Part shown: piece by piece, positions 27,382 to 37,164 of the stretch
Position numbering within the stretch: position 1 is the first letter of the stretch
Layout: each line of letters begins with the position of its first letter
Assembly: GCF_019355055.1 (NCBI RefSeq)
Contig: NZ_CP048411.1
Location: 3,127,501 to 3,191,500, forward strand
Length of the DNA stretch: 64,000 nucleotides
From: Pseudomonas sp. MTM4
GTDB taxonomy: Bacteria > Pseudomonadota > Gammaproteobacteria > Pseudomonadales > Pseudomonadaceae
Direction: 5' to 3'
Notes under the pieces: generated by a model
What the model saw: only the letters and a program-made list of their open reading frames with translations
What the model was told of the DNA's origin: nothing
Database searches by the model: none
Program-made: the position numbers and the translations under genes

Positions 27382-28332
27382 TTAGAGCGCAAACGGCAAT
27401 GCGCTATGGCATTGTCGGCGGGCGGCGAGCAGGCGGCGGAATTCTTCAGGGTCCTTGATCAGCACGGGTTGTCCGGCGAAGTTCTGCGCGGCGATCAGGC
27501 GCGAGAGCCAGAACCGCACGCCGGCCACGCGCAGCATCGGCTGCCATAGCTCAGCCTCGGCCGGGGTGAAGCGGCGCAGGCTGGAGTAGGCGGCGAGCAA
27601 TGCCTGGCTGCGTTCATCGTCGAGCTCGCCGTTGGGGTGGCTGCACCAGTCGTTAACCGTGATGGCGATGTCGTAGAGCATCGGCCCGGAGCAGGCGTTA
27701 TAGAAGTCGATCACGCCGGTCAGGTGCCCCCCCTCGAAGAGCACATTGTCGCGGAACAGATCGGCGTGCAGGTTGGCGCGGGGCAAGGCGAGGATCTTCG
27801 GCTTCAGCTCGGCGATTTCCGTCAGGCTTTCGCGCAGTAGCGGTAGCTGGTCCTCCGGCAGTCCCATGGCAATGCTGGGGCCTTCTTCCTGCATCCAGTC
27901 CAGGCCGCGGTCGCTGCGTCGCTCGAGGATGTGTTCGCGCGTCGCCAGATGCAGGCGCGCCAGCAGCCGGCCCACTTCGCTGCAGTGGTGGGGATTGGGC
28001 ACCGCCACGTGCCGGCCCGGCAAGCGCGGTTGCAGCAGCGCCGGCTTGCCTGCCAGGTTGCGCAGGGCTTCGCCGTCCCGGGTGTGTAACGCGTAGGGCA
28101 CCGGCAGGCCGGCTCGGTGCAGTACCTCGAGCAGCTCGATGAAGAACGGCAGGTCCTGGGTCGGGCCGCGCTCAACCAGGGTCAGAACGTACTGGCCCTG
28201 TTCCAGGCTGACGAAGAAATTGCTGTTCTCGCTGCCTGCGGCGATGCCCTCGAATTCTTGCAGACGTCCCAGTTGATAGGGCGCCAGAAAGGCTTCCAGT
28301 TCTTCGTGTTGCAGCGGGGTGAATACCGACAT
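27382..28332 (-). CDS. thrB: Homoserine kinase (aminoglycoside phosphotransferase-fold ThrB)
   Basis: A 316-residue kinase of the APH-fold homoserine kinase family used by pseudomonads, not the GHMP-type enzyme. Landmarks are GIAAGSENSNFFV near the N-terminus, the catalytic LPRANLHADLFRDNVLFEGG (H-x-D-x4-N-like loop) and GVIDFYNACSGPMLYDIAI. It phosphorylates homoserine on the way to threonine. The order thrB, DUF2782, polA matches P. aeruginosa PA5495-PA5493 as I recall it. Confidence 0.9.
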   Translation of the reverse strand: MSVFTPLQHEELEAFLAPYQLGRLQEFEGIAAGSENSNFFVSLEQGQYVLTLVERGPTQDLPFFIELLEVLHRAGLPVPYALHTRDGEALRNLAGKPALLQPRLPGRHVAVPNPHHCSEVGRLLARLHLATREHILERRSDRGLDWMQEEGPSIAMGLPEDQLPLLRESLTEIAELKPKILALPRANLHADLFRDNVLFEGGHLTGVIDFYNACSGPMLYDIAITVNDWCSHPNGELDDERSQALLAAYSSLRRFTPAEAELWQPMLRVAGVRFWLSRLIAAQNFAGQPVLIKDPEEFRRLLAARRQCHSALPFAL

Positions 28333-28362
28333 GAGTGGCCTTCCGTTATCGTCGTCGCGGCG

Positions 28363-28644
28363 TTACCAGCTGAAGATTTCCCAGGCAGGGATCAGCATGT
28401 CCGGGCGGTCGGCGCGGATGAAGTTGCTATCGCCATCGGCGCGCACCAGGAAGTAGGGCTTGCCGTTCTTGGGCGTGATCTTCACAGCATAGAGGAAGCC
28501 ATTGACCCGGTATTCCTCAACGGTCCGGTCGCCCTCCTGGCGAATGGTCACATCGGGCTCACCCTCGACCGACTCCTGGGCAAAACCGGTCAGCGGCACG
28601 AGCGCCAGCAGGCCGGCAAGCATCAGAGGTTTGAGCGTACGCAT
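28363..28644 (-). CDS. DUF2782 periplasmic protein
   Basis: About 93 residues with a signal peptide (MRTLKPLMLAGLLALVPLTG, cleavage near GFA-QES). A small domain follows: DVTIRQEGDRTVEEYRVNG then ITPKNGKPYFLVRADGDSN. This is the DUF2782 family found beside polA and thrB in pseudomonads. Function is unknown. The ATG at 28644 is preferred over 28668 because AAGG lies at the right distance and it begins the signal peptide. It diverges from polA. Confidence 0.85.
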   Translation of the reverse strand: MRTLKPLMLAGLLALVPLTGFAQESVEGEPDVTIRQEGDRTVEEYRVNGFLYAVKITPKNGKPYFLVRADGDSNFIRADRPDMLIPAWEIFSW

Positions 28645-28718
28645 GATAACCTTGCCCTTTGTCGTCAAATGGTCCCTGCATTCTAGCCCCGGACCCGCCG
28701 AAAAGGTTGATCCCGCTC

Positions 28719-31457
28719 ATGAGTCAAACGCCCCTGGTTCTGGTGGACGGTTCGTCCTACCTCTATCGCGCCTTCCATGCCCTGCCGCCGCTGACCACCT
28801 CGACCGGCAAACCCACCGGCGCGGTGAAGGGTGTGCTGAACATGCTGCTGTCGCTGCGCCGACAATATCCGGACAGCCCCTTCGCGGTGGTCTTCGATGC
28901 CAAGGGGCCGACGTTCCGCGACACGTTGTTCGCCGAATACAAATCCCATCGCCCACCGATGCCGGACGACCTGCGTGGTCAGGTCGAGCCACTGCATGCC
29001 AGCGTTCGCGCGCTCGGCATGCCGCTGTTGTGCGTGGACGGGGTCGAGGCCGACGACGTGATCGGCACCTTGGCGCGCCAATGCGCAGCCCTCCAGCGCG
29101 ACGTCGTCATCTCCACTGGCGACAAGGACATGGCGCAGCTGGTCTGCCCGCATGTCACGCTGGTCAACACCATGACCGGCAGCGTCTATGACATCGAGGG
29201 TGTACGGACCAAGTTCGGCGTCGGTCCCGAGCTGATCATCGATTTCCTCGCGCTGATGGGCGACAAGGTTGACAACATCCCCGGCGTGCCCGGCGTTGGC
29301 GAGAAGACCGCCTGCGGCTTGCTCAATGGCATTCCCGGCGGTCTGAAGGGGCTTTACGAGAACCTCGAAAAAGTCTGCGATTTGCCGATTCGCGGTGCCA
29401 AGTCGCTGGCCGCCAAGCTCGAAGAACACCGCGATGCGGCGTTCATGTCCTATGAGCTGGCGACGATCAAGATCGACGTGCCGCTGGATGTGCAGGTGGC
29501 CGATCTAATGCCGGGCGAACCGCATCGCGAGGCGTTGATCGCGCTGTACCGCGAGCTGGAATTCAAACAGTGGCTCGACGAGCTGCTGCGCGAGGCCAAG
29601 GCGGCGAACTGCGAAGTTACGCCTGAGGAATGCTCGATCCAGGCGGAAGCCGAGTACGACACTGTTCTCGATCAGGCCGAATTCGACGCCTGGCTGGCGC
29701 GTCTGCAGGCTGCCGACTGCTTCGCCTTCGATACCGAGACCACCAGCATCGATGCGCAGAAGGCACAGCTGGTGGGCGTTTCATTCGCCATCGAGACCGG
29801 CAAGGCCGCCTACGTGCCGCTGTGTCACAGTTATATGGGGGTGCCGCAGCAGCTCGACCGTGACGCGGTGCTCGCTGCCCTCAAACCGCTGCTGGAAGAC
29901 CCGGCCAAACGCAAGATCTGCCAGCACGGCAAGTACGACATGAACGTGCTGATGCACTACGGTATCGAAATGCGCGGCATGAGCTGCGACACCATGCTCG
30001 AATCCTACGTGCTGGACGCCACCGCGACCCGTCACGACATGGACAGCCTGGCGCTGAAATATCTCGGCCGCGGCACCATCCGCTTCGAGGACATAGCCGG
30101 CAAGGGCGCCAAGCAGCTGACCTTCGACCAGATCGCCATCGAACAGGCCGGACCCTACGCGGCCGAAGATGCCGACGTTACTCTGCGCCTGCACCAGACA
30201 CTGATGGAAAGGCTCGAAGCCACGCCGTCGCTGCTCAAGGTACTGAACGAGATCGAGATGCCGTTGGTTCCGGTGCTGGCGCGTATCGAGCGCAACGGTG
30301 CGCTGGTCGACGCCAATCTGCTCGGGCTGCAGAGCGTCGAGCTGGGCGAAAAACTCGTCGCTCTAGAGCGTGAGGCTTATGACATCGCTGGCGAGGAGTT
30401 CAACCTCGGTTCGCCCAAACAGCTGTGCGCCATCCTCTATGAAAAGCTCGGCTGTCCGGTATTGTCGAAGACCGCTGGAGGCCAGCCCTCGACCGCCGAA
30501 AGTGTGCTGGCTGACCTTGCCGATAAGGATTACCCGCTGCCCAAGGTGATCATGCAGCACCGCTCCCTGAGCAAGCTCAAGGGCACCTACACCGACAAGC
30601 TGCCGCAGCAGATCAACCCGCGCACCGGGCGTATCCACACCAGCTATCACCAGGCGGTAACGGCGACCGGCCGGTTGTCTTCGTCGGACCCGAATCTGCA
30701 GAACATCCCGATCAGAACGGCTGAAGGGCGGCGCATCCGCCAGGCTTTCGTCGCGGCACCCGGCTACAAGCTGCTGGCCGCCGACTACTCGCAGATCGAA
30801 CTACGCATCATGGCCCATCTGGCCCAGGATGAAGGGTTGCTGCATGCTTTCCAGAACGATCTGGATGTCCACCGCGCCACCGCCGCCGAGGTCTTCGGCG
30901 TATCGCTGGATGAGGTGAGCAACGACCAGCGCCGCAGCGCCAAGGCAATCAACTTCGGTCTGATCTACGGCATGAGCGCCTTCGGCCTGGCCAAGCAGAT
31001 CGACGTCGCGCGCGGCGAAGCGCAGGCCTATATCGATCGCTACTTCGCGCGCTACCCCGGCGTGCTCGCCTACATGGAGCGCACTCGTACCCAGGCCGCC
31101 GAGCAGGGCTACGTGGAGACCCTGTTTGGGCGCCGGCTGTACCTGCCGGAAATCAACTCCAAGAACGGCGCCATGCGCAAGGGTGCCGAGCGCACCGCGA
31201 TCAACGCGCCGATGCAGGGCACCGCGGCGGACATCATCAAGCGCGCCATGATTAGTGTGGACAACTGGCTGCAGAACAGCGGCCTGGATGCACGGGTGAT
31301 CCTGCAGGTGCACGACGAACTGGTGTTGGAAGTGCGCGAGGATCTGGTCGAGCAGGTGCGCGCAGCCATCTGCCCGCTGATGAGCCAGGCCGCCGAGCTG
31401 GACGTGCCGCTGTTGGTGGAAGCGGGCGTGGGCGACAACTGGGACGAGGCGCACTGA
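28719..31457 (+). CDS. polA: DNA polymerase I
   Basis: About 912 residues with all three domains. The 5'-3' nuclease is at 1-290 ([19 protein letters not shown]). The proofreading exonuclease is intact ([35 protein letters not shown]). The polymerase has motif [18 protein letters not shown], motif [20 protein letters not shown] and motif [10 protein letters not shown]. The frame opens at 28659, but the ATG at 28719 begins the family N-terminus [20 protein letters not shown]. The ErsA small RNA follows. Confidence 0.97.
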   Translation: MSQTPLVLVDGSSYLYRAFHALPPLTTSTGKPTGAVKGVLNMLLSLRRQYPDSPFAVVFDAKGPTFRDTLFAEYKSHRPPMPDDLRGQVEPLHASVRALGMPLLCVDGVEADDVIGTLARQCAALQRDVVISTGDKDMAQLVCPHVTLVNTMTGSVYDIEGVRTKFGVGPELIIDFLALMGDKVDNIPGVPGVGEKTACGLLNGIPGGLKGLYENLEKVCDLPIRGAKSLAAKLEEHRDAAFMSYELATIKIDVPLDVQVADLMPGEPHREALIALYRELEFKQWLDELLREAKAANCEVTPEECSIQAEAEYDTVLDQAEFDAWLARLQAADCFAFDTETTSIDAQKAQLVGVSFAIETGKAAYVPLCHSYMGVPQQLDRDAVLAALKPLLEDPAKRKICQHGKYDMNVLMHYGIEMRGMSCDTMLESYVLDATATRHDMDSLALKYLGRGTIRFEDIAGKGAKQLTFDQIAIEQAGPYAAEDADVTLRLHQTLMERLEATPSLLKVLNEIEMPLVPVLARIERNGALVDANLLGLQSVELGEKLVALEREAYDIAGEEFNLGSPKQLCAILYEKLGCPVLSKTAGGQPSTAESVLADLADKDYPLPKVIMQHRSLSKLKGTYTDKLPQQINPRTGRIHTSYHQAVTATGRLSSSDPNLQNIPIRTAEGRRIRQAFVAAPGYKLLAADYSQIELRIMAHLAQDEGLLHAFQNDLDVHRATAAEVFGVSLDEVSNDQRRSAKAINFGLIYGMSAFGLAKQIDVARGEAQAYIDRYFARYPGVLAYMERTRTQAAEQGYVETLFGRRLYLPEINSKNGAMRKGAERTAINAPMQGTAADIIKRAMISVDNWLQNSGLDARVILQVHDELVLEVREDLVEQVRAAICPLMSQAAELDVPLLVEAGVGDNWDEAH

Positions 31458-31502
31458 AGGGGCGCAGACGAAGCGAGACGAAATTATTTTTTCTGACTCA
31501 TT

Positions 31503-31530
31503 GAACTCATGACGCAAAAGGCGAGTCATA
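31503..31530 (+). promoter_or_regulatory. AlgU (sigma-22/RpoE)-type promoter for ersA
   Basis: GAACTC at 31503-31508 and TCATA at 31526-31530 are separated by 17 bases. This fits the GAACTT-N16/17-TCTGA envelope-stress promoter consensus. It is placed about seven bases before the expected 5' end of the ErsA transcript. P. aeruginosa ersA is reported, from memory, to be transcribed by this sigma factor. Confidence 0.6.
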
Positions 31531-31536
31531 GGCTTC

Positions 31537-31666
31537 GGAGGGTGTCAAAACCCTTCGATGCTCCTTGTTGTGTTAAGTGTTGGCAGATCATCTGGACCTC
31601 GCCCTAGCGGTCCGGATTTGGAACCTCGAACTTCCCCCTCCCCCAACGAAGTTCGAGGTTTTTTTT
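31537..31666 (+). ncRNA. ersA: ErsA small RNA
   Basis: A non-coding transcript is inferred from the AlgU-type promoter just upstream, a strong factor-independent terminator at 31622-31666, and the position directly after polA. That is where Pseudomonas ErsA (earlier called Spot 42-like) lies. The implied length, about 130 nucleotides, agrees with ErsA. The terminator loop is very C-rich (CCCCCTCCCCC), suiting base-pairing to G-rich ribosome binding sites. ErsA acts with Hfq on envelope and exopolysaccharide genes. The exact 5' end is estimated. Confidence 0.75.
31622..31666 (+). terminator. Factor-independent terminator of ersA
   Basis: AACCTCGAACTT at 31622-31633 pairs perfectly with AAGTTCGAGGTT at 31649-31660 (12 base pairs) around a C-rich 15-base loop. 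Eight consecutive T residues (31659-31666) complete the signal. Confidence 0.93.
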
Positions 31667-32080
31667 CGCCTGGACAAAACACCGGCCCAGACGAGTCTTC
31701 GCGCTCGTCCGGCTGTGCTTTGACGAACCACATTTCAACGTCCCTTCTTCTTGGCGGCGAACACCTGTGTTGGCTGCAGATATCACTGCGAGAACCGCTG
31801 ATCGCCAGCCATCGCAGCGCCTGATTAGGCGCTAAAAAAGCAAAATGAAATTAATGGAAAAGCCATTTGCTAGGCTGCGAATCTTAGACTAACGTCCAAA
31901 AGTGAATTATGAATTCATTTTGATCAGTCAGCTGCGCGCCCGGCAAATGCAGGGAGTTCTACTCGTCACTCTTCCCGTTCGATAGCTGCAAAAGAACAGC
32001 AACGAACTGACCGAACGGGAAAGAAATTCGGGCTTTGCGGCGTTGGGTACCAACAAAAATAACAATGAGTGGAGATCCAC
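31667..32080. other. Gene-free leader region of the TRAP operon
   Basis: Between the ersA terminator and dctP there is no credible coding frame. From about 31830 on, the sequence turns A+T-rich. It contains CTTAGACTAACGTC at 31883-31896, annotated separately, and should hold the operon promoter. A ribosome site (GTGGAGATC) precedes dctP. Confidence 0.5.
31883..31896. promoter_or_regulatory. Candidate GntR-regulator operator upstream of dctP
   Basis: CTTAGACTAACGTC reads GACGTTAGTCTAAG on the other strand. It matches GACGTTAACTTAAG at 42344-42357, just upstream of the GntR gene, at 11 of 14 positions. The two sites flank the whole catabolic block. This is the pattern expected if the regulator controls both the operon and itself. 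Confidence 0.4.
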
Positions 32081-33052
32081 ATGAAAGGCTCAAAGAAAGC
32101 GCTTCTTGCATCAGTACTGGCCCTCGGCGTTTCGGTAGCACAGGCTGCTGATACCCAAATCAAATTCGGCCATGTGGGCGGGCCAGGCTCCCTATTCGAG
32201 ATAACAGCTAACGAATTCGCTCGGATCGCTAACGAAAAACTGGATGGGTATGAGGTTGTGCCTTACGGCTCCAGTCAGCTCGGTAGCGATTCGCAAATGC
32301 TAAACAAGCTCAAGTTAGGCACGCTCGATCTCGCATTGCCCTCCACGGTCATGAGCAGCGTCAGCCCCGAGTTCTCGCTGTTCGAAATGCCGTACCTGAT
32401 CAAGGATCGGGAACACATGAAGAAGGTTCGCGACGAAGTAGTGCGCGATGTCATGTACACAGCGGCGGAAAAAAGGAACCTGAATATCATTGCCGTGTGG
32501 GAAAACGGCAGCCGGCAGATCACCAATAACAGCCGTCCGATCATAGTACCCAAAGATCTCGAAGGGCTAAAGCTAAGAACGCCGAACGGGATCTGGCGCG
32601 TTGAAATGTTCAAGGGCTACGGCGCTAATCCTGCGCCCATGGCGCTCTCCGAAGCCTTCGTTGCATTGCAGACCGGCGCGATGGATGGCCAGGAAAACCC
32701 GCTCGTCCAGATTTACTCGCAGCGCTTCCATGAGGTTCAACGCTTTCTTTCCTTGTCCAACCATGTCTACACCCCGGCGTTTGTGGTGGCAGGCGCCAGC
32801 TGGAAGCGTTTGCCGGAAGAGGTGAGAACAGTGCTGTCGGATGCAGCGATGGAAGTTGAAGACTTTGCTCTAAAGCAAGGCGAGGAGCTCGATAACAGCC
32901 TTGTCGAAAAGATGAAAGAGGCTGGCATGGAGGTCAACGAGGTCGACCAGCAAGCGTTTATTGACGGCTCGGATGCAATTTATGCGAAGTTTTCCGAGGA
33001 AGTTGATGGCGGCAAAGAAATGCTGGAAAAAGTAAGGCAGCTCCGCGACTGA
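32081..33052 (+). CDS. TRAP transporter substrate-binding protein (DctP family)
   Basis: About 323 residues with a signal peptide ending AQA (about residue 23) and the family start DTQIKFGHVGGPGSLFE. The conserved carboxylate-binding Arg region appears as GLKLRTPNGIWR and the following ALQTGAMDGQENPLVQIYS. DctP proteins capture organic acids in the periplasm for Na+-driven import. The ATG at 32081, after TGGAGATC, is preferred over 32069. The next two genes supply the membrane subunits. Confidence 0.92.
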   Translation: MKGSKKALLASVLALGVSVAQAADTQIKFGHVGGPGSLFEITANEFARIANEKLDGYEVVPYGSSQLGSDSQMLNKLKLGTLDLALPSTVMSSVSPEFSLFEMPYLIKDREHMKKVRDEVVRDVMYTAAEKRNLNIIAVWENGSRQITNNSRPIIVPKDLEGLKLRTPNGIWRVEMFKGYGANPAPMALSEAFVALQTGAMDGQENPLVQIYSQRFHEVQRFLSLSNHVYTPAFVVAGASWKRLPEEVRTVLSDAAMEVEDFALKQGEELDNSLVEKMKEAGMEVNEVDQQAFIDGSDAIYAKFSEEVDGGKEMLEKVRQLRD

Positions 33053-33137
33053 TAGGTGATATCTCCGTTGTGCATGACTTGCTCATCCCGCAAGTCATGC
33101 ACGGAACAATTGAGGGTCGATATATCAGGAGGAGCTG

Positions 33138-33662
33138 ATGAGCTCTTTTAAAAAAGGTTACTTCAAGCTTCTTGAAGTCATCGTTGTAATCAATATCATC
33201 GCGCTGGCAGCGGTTGTTACAATTGGCTTTGTTTCACGCCTGGTCGGTTCGCCCTTTAGCTGGTACGACGAAGTTGCATCCGTAGGATTGGCTTGGCTGA
33301 CCTATTACGGAGCCGCACTGGCTGCGGCAAAGGGCGCCCACATAGGCTGCCCAAGTGTCATTAATTACTTCTCCCCCAAGGTACGGCTGCCGATTGCACT
33401 TATCGCAGAGGCGATCACGATCGGTTTTTTCGTACTGCTCGCATATACCGGCATGCAGGTAGTGACCATTCTCGAAGGCTCAACGCTGGTCAGCCTGACC
33501 AACGTTTCGCTGCAGCTTACGCAATCAGTTATCCCGATTGGTGCAGCGATGTTCATTCTTGCCGAGTTATTACGCCTGCCCGATGTCATTGCGAGCGCCA
33601 AAGGCGCTGGGTTCGTCGACCATGAACTGGAAGAGCTAGAGGTTGAGCTCGCGAAAAGCTGA
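33138..33662 (+). CDS. TRAP transporter small permease (DctQ family)
   Basis: A 174-residue protein with four hydrophobic helices (about 15-37, 47-63, 85-108 and 128-148). The DctQ segment WYDEVASVGLAWLTYYGAALAAA matches the family's second helix. GGAGGAGCTG directly precedes the ATG. It pairs with the large permease to form the TRAP membrane domain. Confidence 0.9.
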   Translation: MSSFKKGYFKLLEVIVVINIIALAAVVTIGFVSRLVGSPFSWYDEVASVGLAWLTYYGAALAAAKGAHIGCPSVINYFSPKVRLPIALIAEAITIGFFVLLAYTGMQVVTILEGSTLVSLTNVSLQLTQSVIPIGAAMFILAELLRLPDVIASAKGAGFVDHELEELEVELAKS

Positions 33663-33715
33663 GTTCCGAACGACCCCATCGAGCCCGCAGAACCGCGCGC
33701 TCAGGAGAATAAAAA

Positions 33716-35002
33716 ATGACGATTCTTTATATGTTTCTTGGCCTTGTCGTGCTCATTCTGATCAATGTGCCTATCGCGGTAGCGCTCGGTCTCATTGGCG
33801 CCGCTGCGACCTTCGCCACTTATGGTGTCTCGGCACTTCCCAACATAGGCATGGTGATGTTCGACGGGGCGACCAGCTTCCCGCTGATTGCGATTCCGTT
33901 GTTCATCCTGGCCGGTGCCATCATGAATGCTTCAAGCATTTCACGACGCCTCATTGATCTCGCATCAGCGATGCTGGGGTTCATAAAAGGTGGACTGTCG
34001 ATGGTGACCATTGGCGCCTCTATCTTTTTCGCGGAAATTTCCGGCTCTGCGGTAGCAGGCGTTTCGGCCATTGGTAGCATCATGATTCCGGCGATGAAGA
34101 AGAAGGGGTACTCCAAGGAGTATTCGGCGGCTCTTTCATCCTCTGCCGCCAGTCTGGCGATCATCCTGCCACCTTCGATCCCCATGATTCTTTATGCGGT
34201 TATGTCTGGGGAATCAGTGGTCAAGATGTTTGTTGCCGGCATTTTTCCAGGGATTCTCGGGGCCTTGGGTTTAGCCGCCATGTGCTACTACTTGGCTAAA
34301 AAGAACAACTTTCCATCGGAAGGAAAGTTCCGGGCAGGAAAACTCTGGGAAGCATTCAAAAGCTCCATCTGGGCGTTGTCGATTCCGGTAATTATTCTTG
34401 GAGGGATTTTCGGTGGCATTGTAACCGCGACAGAAGGTGCCGCACTGGCGGTCGTTGTTGCCATTTTCATCAGTGCTTTCGTATACCGGGAGTTCACCTT
34501 CAAAACTTTCTATAAGGCATGCCTTGATGCAGGTATACAAACTGCAGTGGTCATGCTCCTTGTTGCAAGCTCGGCCGTAGTTGGCCTCTATTTGACCGAG
34601 ACGCAGCTTCCACAGCAGTTGGCCACCTCAATCAGCGAATGGACCAGCAACAAGTATGTAATCCTGGCGTTGTTGAACGTGATCTTCCTGATACTTGGGG
34701 TCTTTCTGCACTCAGCCGCTGCGATAATTCTGGTTGTGCCGATTGTATTGCCGCTGGTTCTTGCGGTTGGCATCGACCCCATTCACTTCGGTTTGATCGT
34801 CACGCTTAATTTGGCAATCGGGCAACAAACACCGCCGGTAGCCAGCGTTCTGATCGCTTCCTGCTCGATAGCCAAGTCGGATATTTGGGCAACCAGCCGA
34901 ACCAATCTCTGGTTCCTCGGCGTGCTCTTCGCAATCCTGATCATGAACACTTACATCCCGGCCGTTGCGATGTCGCTGGTCAACTTTGTGTATGGCAGTT
35001 GA
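33716..35002 (+). CDS. TRAP transporter large permease (DctM family)
   Basis: A 428-residue protein with about twelve helices. The DctM hallmarks are SFPLIAIPLFILAGAIMNAS, FFAEISGSAVAGVSAIGSIM and ILPPSIPMILYAVMSGESV, then a C-terminal FGLIVTLNLAIGQQTPPVAS. It couples substrate uptake to the sodium gradient. GGAGAATAAAAA precedes the ATG. The gene uses more A/T-ending codons than the flanking core genes. Confidence 0.93.
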   Translation: MTILYMFLGLVVLILINVPIAVALGLIGAAATFATYGVSALPNIGMVMFDGATSFPLIAIPLFILAGAIMNASSISRRLIDLASAMLGFIKGGLSMVTIGASIFFAEISGSAVAGVSAIGSIMIPAMKKKGYSKEYSAALSSSAASLAIILPPSIPMILYAVMSGESVVKMFVAGIFPGILGALGLAAMCYYLAKKNNFPSEGKFRAGKLWEAFKSSIWALSIPVIILGGIFGGIVTATEGAALAVVVAIFISAFVYREFTFKTFYKACLDAGIQTAVVMLLVASSAVVGLYLTETQLPQQLATSISEWTSNKYVILALLNVIFLILGVFLHSAAAIILVVPIVLPLVLAVGIDPIHFGLIVTLNLAIGQQTPPVASVLIASCSIAKSDIWATSRTNLWFLGVLFAILIMNTYIPAVAMSLVNFVYGS

Positions 35003-35069
35003 TAGGCGCTGATGTTTCCAGCCTTCTGCTACCAATACCTGGCGGCAACGAACCGAAGGAATGAGAGAG

Positions 35070-35861
35070 ATGAGTGATCAGAACCAGGGCACCGTTGAAT
35101 GCCATATCGATCAAGGCGTGGCTTGGGTCGGATTCAATCGCCCCGAAAGCCGCAATGCCATGACCTGGCATATGTACGAATCGCTGGCAGCTATATGCCA
35201 ACAAGTAGATGCTGACCCGGCGGTGAATGCGGTGATATTCCATGGCCGCGGGGGCGATGCCTTTGTCGCCGGTACGGATATCAAGCAGTTCACCGGTTTC
35301 GATGGCGAGCAGGGTGTTGCATATGAGCGCCGTATCGATAGCGCCATCGCCGGCCTGGAAACCATGCGCAAACCTACCATTGCCATGCTCGAAGGGTTCT
35401 GTGTCGGTGGTGGCGCGGCCATTGCCTTGGCCTGTGATTTTCGCTACTGCACGCCGTCATTGAAGTTCGGCGTTCCGATTGCCAGGACGCTAGGCAACTG
35501 CCTGTCCGTGACCAATGTTTCACGCTTGATGGACTTGATAGGCGTCGCGCGCACCAAGGAAGTGCTCATGGCCGCGAAGTTCATCGAGGCACCCGAAGCA
35601 GCCTTGATCGGTTTGGTCAACGAAATCTTCGACGCGGACGCTATCAGGCAGGAAGTCAACAACCGAGCGCAGGCATTCGCCAGTCGAGCTCCGCTGACGG
35701 TTCAAGCATCGAAAGAGGTCATCAATCGCGTGCTCGCACATCGACGTGCGGCCGCAGATGCCAGTGACGACTGGGTGCGGGCCTGTTACGGCAGCCAGGA
35801 TTTCAAGGCAGCGGTCGGCAAGTTCGTTCACAAGACATCCTTTGAATGGACCGGGCGATAG
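35070..35861 (+). CDS. Crotonase-fold (enoyl-CoA hydratase/isomerase superfamily) protein
   Basis: A 263-residue crotonase-family protein. The oxyanion-hole segments are kept: AGTDIKQF (about 68-74) and EGFCVGGGAAIALACDF (108-123). The two glutamates that catalyse hydration in rat enoyl-CoA hydratase are replaced by A117 and I137 (in FGVPIART). It is therefore unlikely to be a classical hydratase; decarboxylase, hydrolase or isomerase chemistry is possible. AAGGA lies nine bases before the ATG at 35070 (35061 is too close). It precedes the CoA-transferase that may load its substrate. Confidence 0.82.
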   Translation: MSDQNQGTVECHIDQGVAWVGFNRPESRNAMTWHMYESLAAICQQVDADPAVNAVIFHGRGGDAFVAGTDIKQFTGFDGEQGVAYERRIDSAIAGLETMRKPTIAMLEGFCVGGGAAIALACDFRYCTPSLKFGVPIARTLGNCLSVTNVSRLMDLIGVARTKEVLMAAKFIEAPEAALIGLVNEIFDADAIRQEVNNRAQAFASRAPLTVQASKEVINRVLAHRRAAADASDDWVRACYGSQDFKAAVGKFVHKTSFEWTGR

Positions 35862-35894
35862 CCTTCCGATCAATTTCCGGCAGTGAGGAATTCC

Positions 35895-37082
35895 ATGCTC
35901 CCGTTGAACAATATAAAAATACTCGATGTATCCCAGATCATGGCCGGGCCATACTGCACCATGGTTTTGGGAGACATGGGCGCAGAAGTCATCAAGGTTG
36001 AGAAGGCCAACGGCGGCGATGACAGCCGGCAAATGGGCCCATACGTTAATGACGAATCCACCTGTTTCTCCCAGATCAACCGGAACAAGAAGAGCATTTC
36101 GCTGAACTTGAAGGATCAGCGGGCCAAGGACGTGTTTTACCGACTGGCCAATGAGGCCGATGTAATCGTGGAGAACTACCGCCCCGGCGTGACTCAGTCT
36201 CTGCAAATCGATTACGAGACCATCAAAAAGCTCAATCCGGGCATCATTTACTGCTCCATTTCCGGCTATGGGCAGACCGGCCCATACAGCAACAAGGGTG
36301 GTTTCGATCTGGTTGCGCAGGGCATGAGCGGCCTCATGTCGATGACTGGCGAGCCGGGTCGACGCCCTGTAAAAACAGGTATTGCGGTATATGACATAGG
36401 CGCGGGGATCACTGCGGTCTATTCCATTCTCGCGGCATACATTCACAAGATGAACACCGGAGAAGGGCAACATATCGATATCGCCATCACCGAATGCGGC
36501 TTGCCGTGGTTCAGCTGGGAGGCAGCCGCCTATTTCTCGGAGGGGAGGGTACCGGAGCCAACAGGGTGGCGACACCGAGTCTCCGCGCCTTATCAGGCAT
36601 TCAAGACCCAAGACGGCTTTCTTATGCTCGGTTGTGCCAACCAGCGGACCTGGGAGCGCTTTTGCCTCGATGTCATAGCACGCCCCGAGCTGATCGATGA
36701 TCCGCGCTTTGCAACGAATAGTGACCGCGGGCGCAATGTTGAAGTGCTCGAAGCCGTTATCGAAGACATCCTGACCCAACAGAACATGGACCACTGGCTT
36801 GAGCTTTGTGATGTGGCTGGCGTCCCGGCAGGCCCGATCAATAACTTCGCCCAAGCCATGGAAGACGAACATTTTCTCGCCCGGGGCATGGTTCAGGAGG
36901 TCGATCATCCGGTGATCGGCAAAATGAAAACGATTGGTTTCCCGGCAAAGTTCTCCCGCACGCCTCTGCAGATTCGTCGGCCGGCACCGCTTTTTGCCCA
37001 GCATACAGACGAGATCCTTCGCGGCATTGGTATCAGCGAGGAGGAAGTGGGCCGATTAAGGGGGGAGGGTTGCATCAGGTAA
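35895..37082 (+). CDS. Class III CoA-transferase (CaiB/BaiF family)
   Basis: A 395-residue family III CoA-transferase. The N-terminal signature is SQIMAGPYCTMVLGDMGAEV. The catalytic Asp is D138 in KGGFDLVAQGMSGLMSMTG, and ISGYGQTGPYS and AVYDIGAG are also typical. It moves CoA between carboxylic acids through an aspartyl-CoA thioester. The ATG at 35895, after GTGAGGAATTCC, is preferred over the GTG at 35883. It is 33 bases downstream of the crotonase gene. The acid activated here is presumably derived from the TRAP substrate. Confidence 0.88.
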   Translation: MLPLNNIKILDVSQIMAGPYCTMVLGDMGAEVIKVEKANGGDDSRQMGPYVNDESTCFSQINRNKKSISLNLKDQRAKDVFYRLANEADVIVENYRPGVTQSLQIDYETIKKLNPGIIYCSISGYGQTGPYSNKGGFDLVAQGMSGLMSMTGEPGRRPVKTGIAVYDIGAGITAVYSILAAYIHKMNTGEGQHIDIAITECGLPWFSWEAAAYFSEGRVPEPTGWRHRVSAPYQAFKTQDGFLMLGCANQRTWERFCLDVIARPELIDDPRFATNSDRGRNVEVLEAVIEDILTQQNMDHWLELCDVAGVPAGPINNFAQAMEDEHFLARGMVQEVDHPVIGKMKTIGFPAKFSRTPLQIRRPAPLFAQHTDEILRGIGISEEEVGRLRGEGCIR

Positions 37083-37164
37083 GCGTGGATTTTTGTTATT
37101 TAACGATGAATTCAAAACGCAAAATACAAAAATAACCAATAGCGAAAGGCTACGGAGATATCCC

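Noticed and set aside
31558..31824. 88-codon frame downstream of polA
   Set aside because: It runs through the ErsA transcript and its terminator and lacks a ribosome site.
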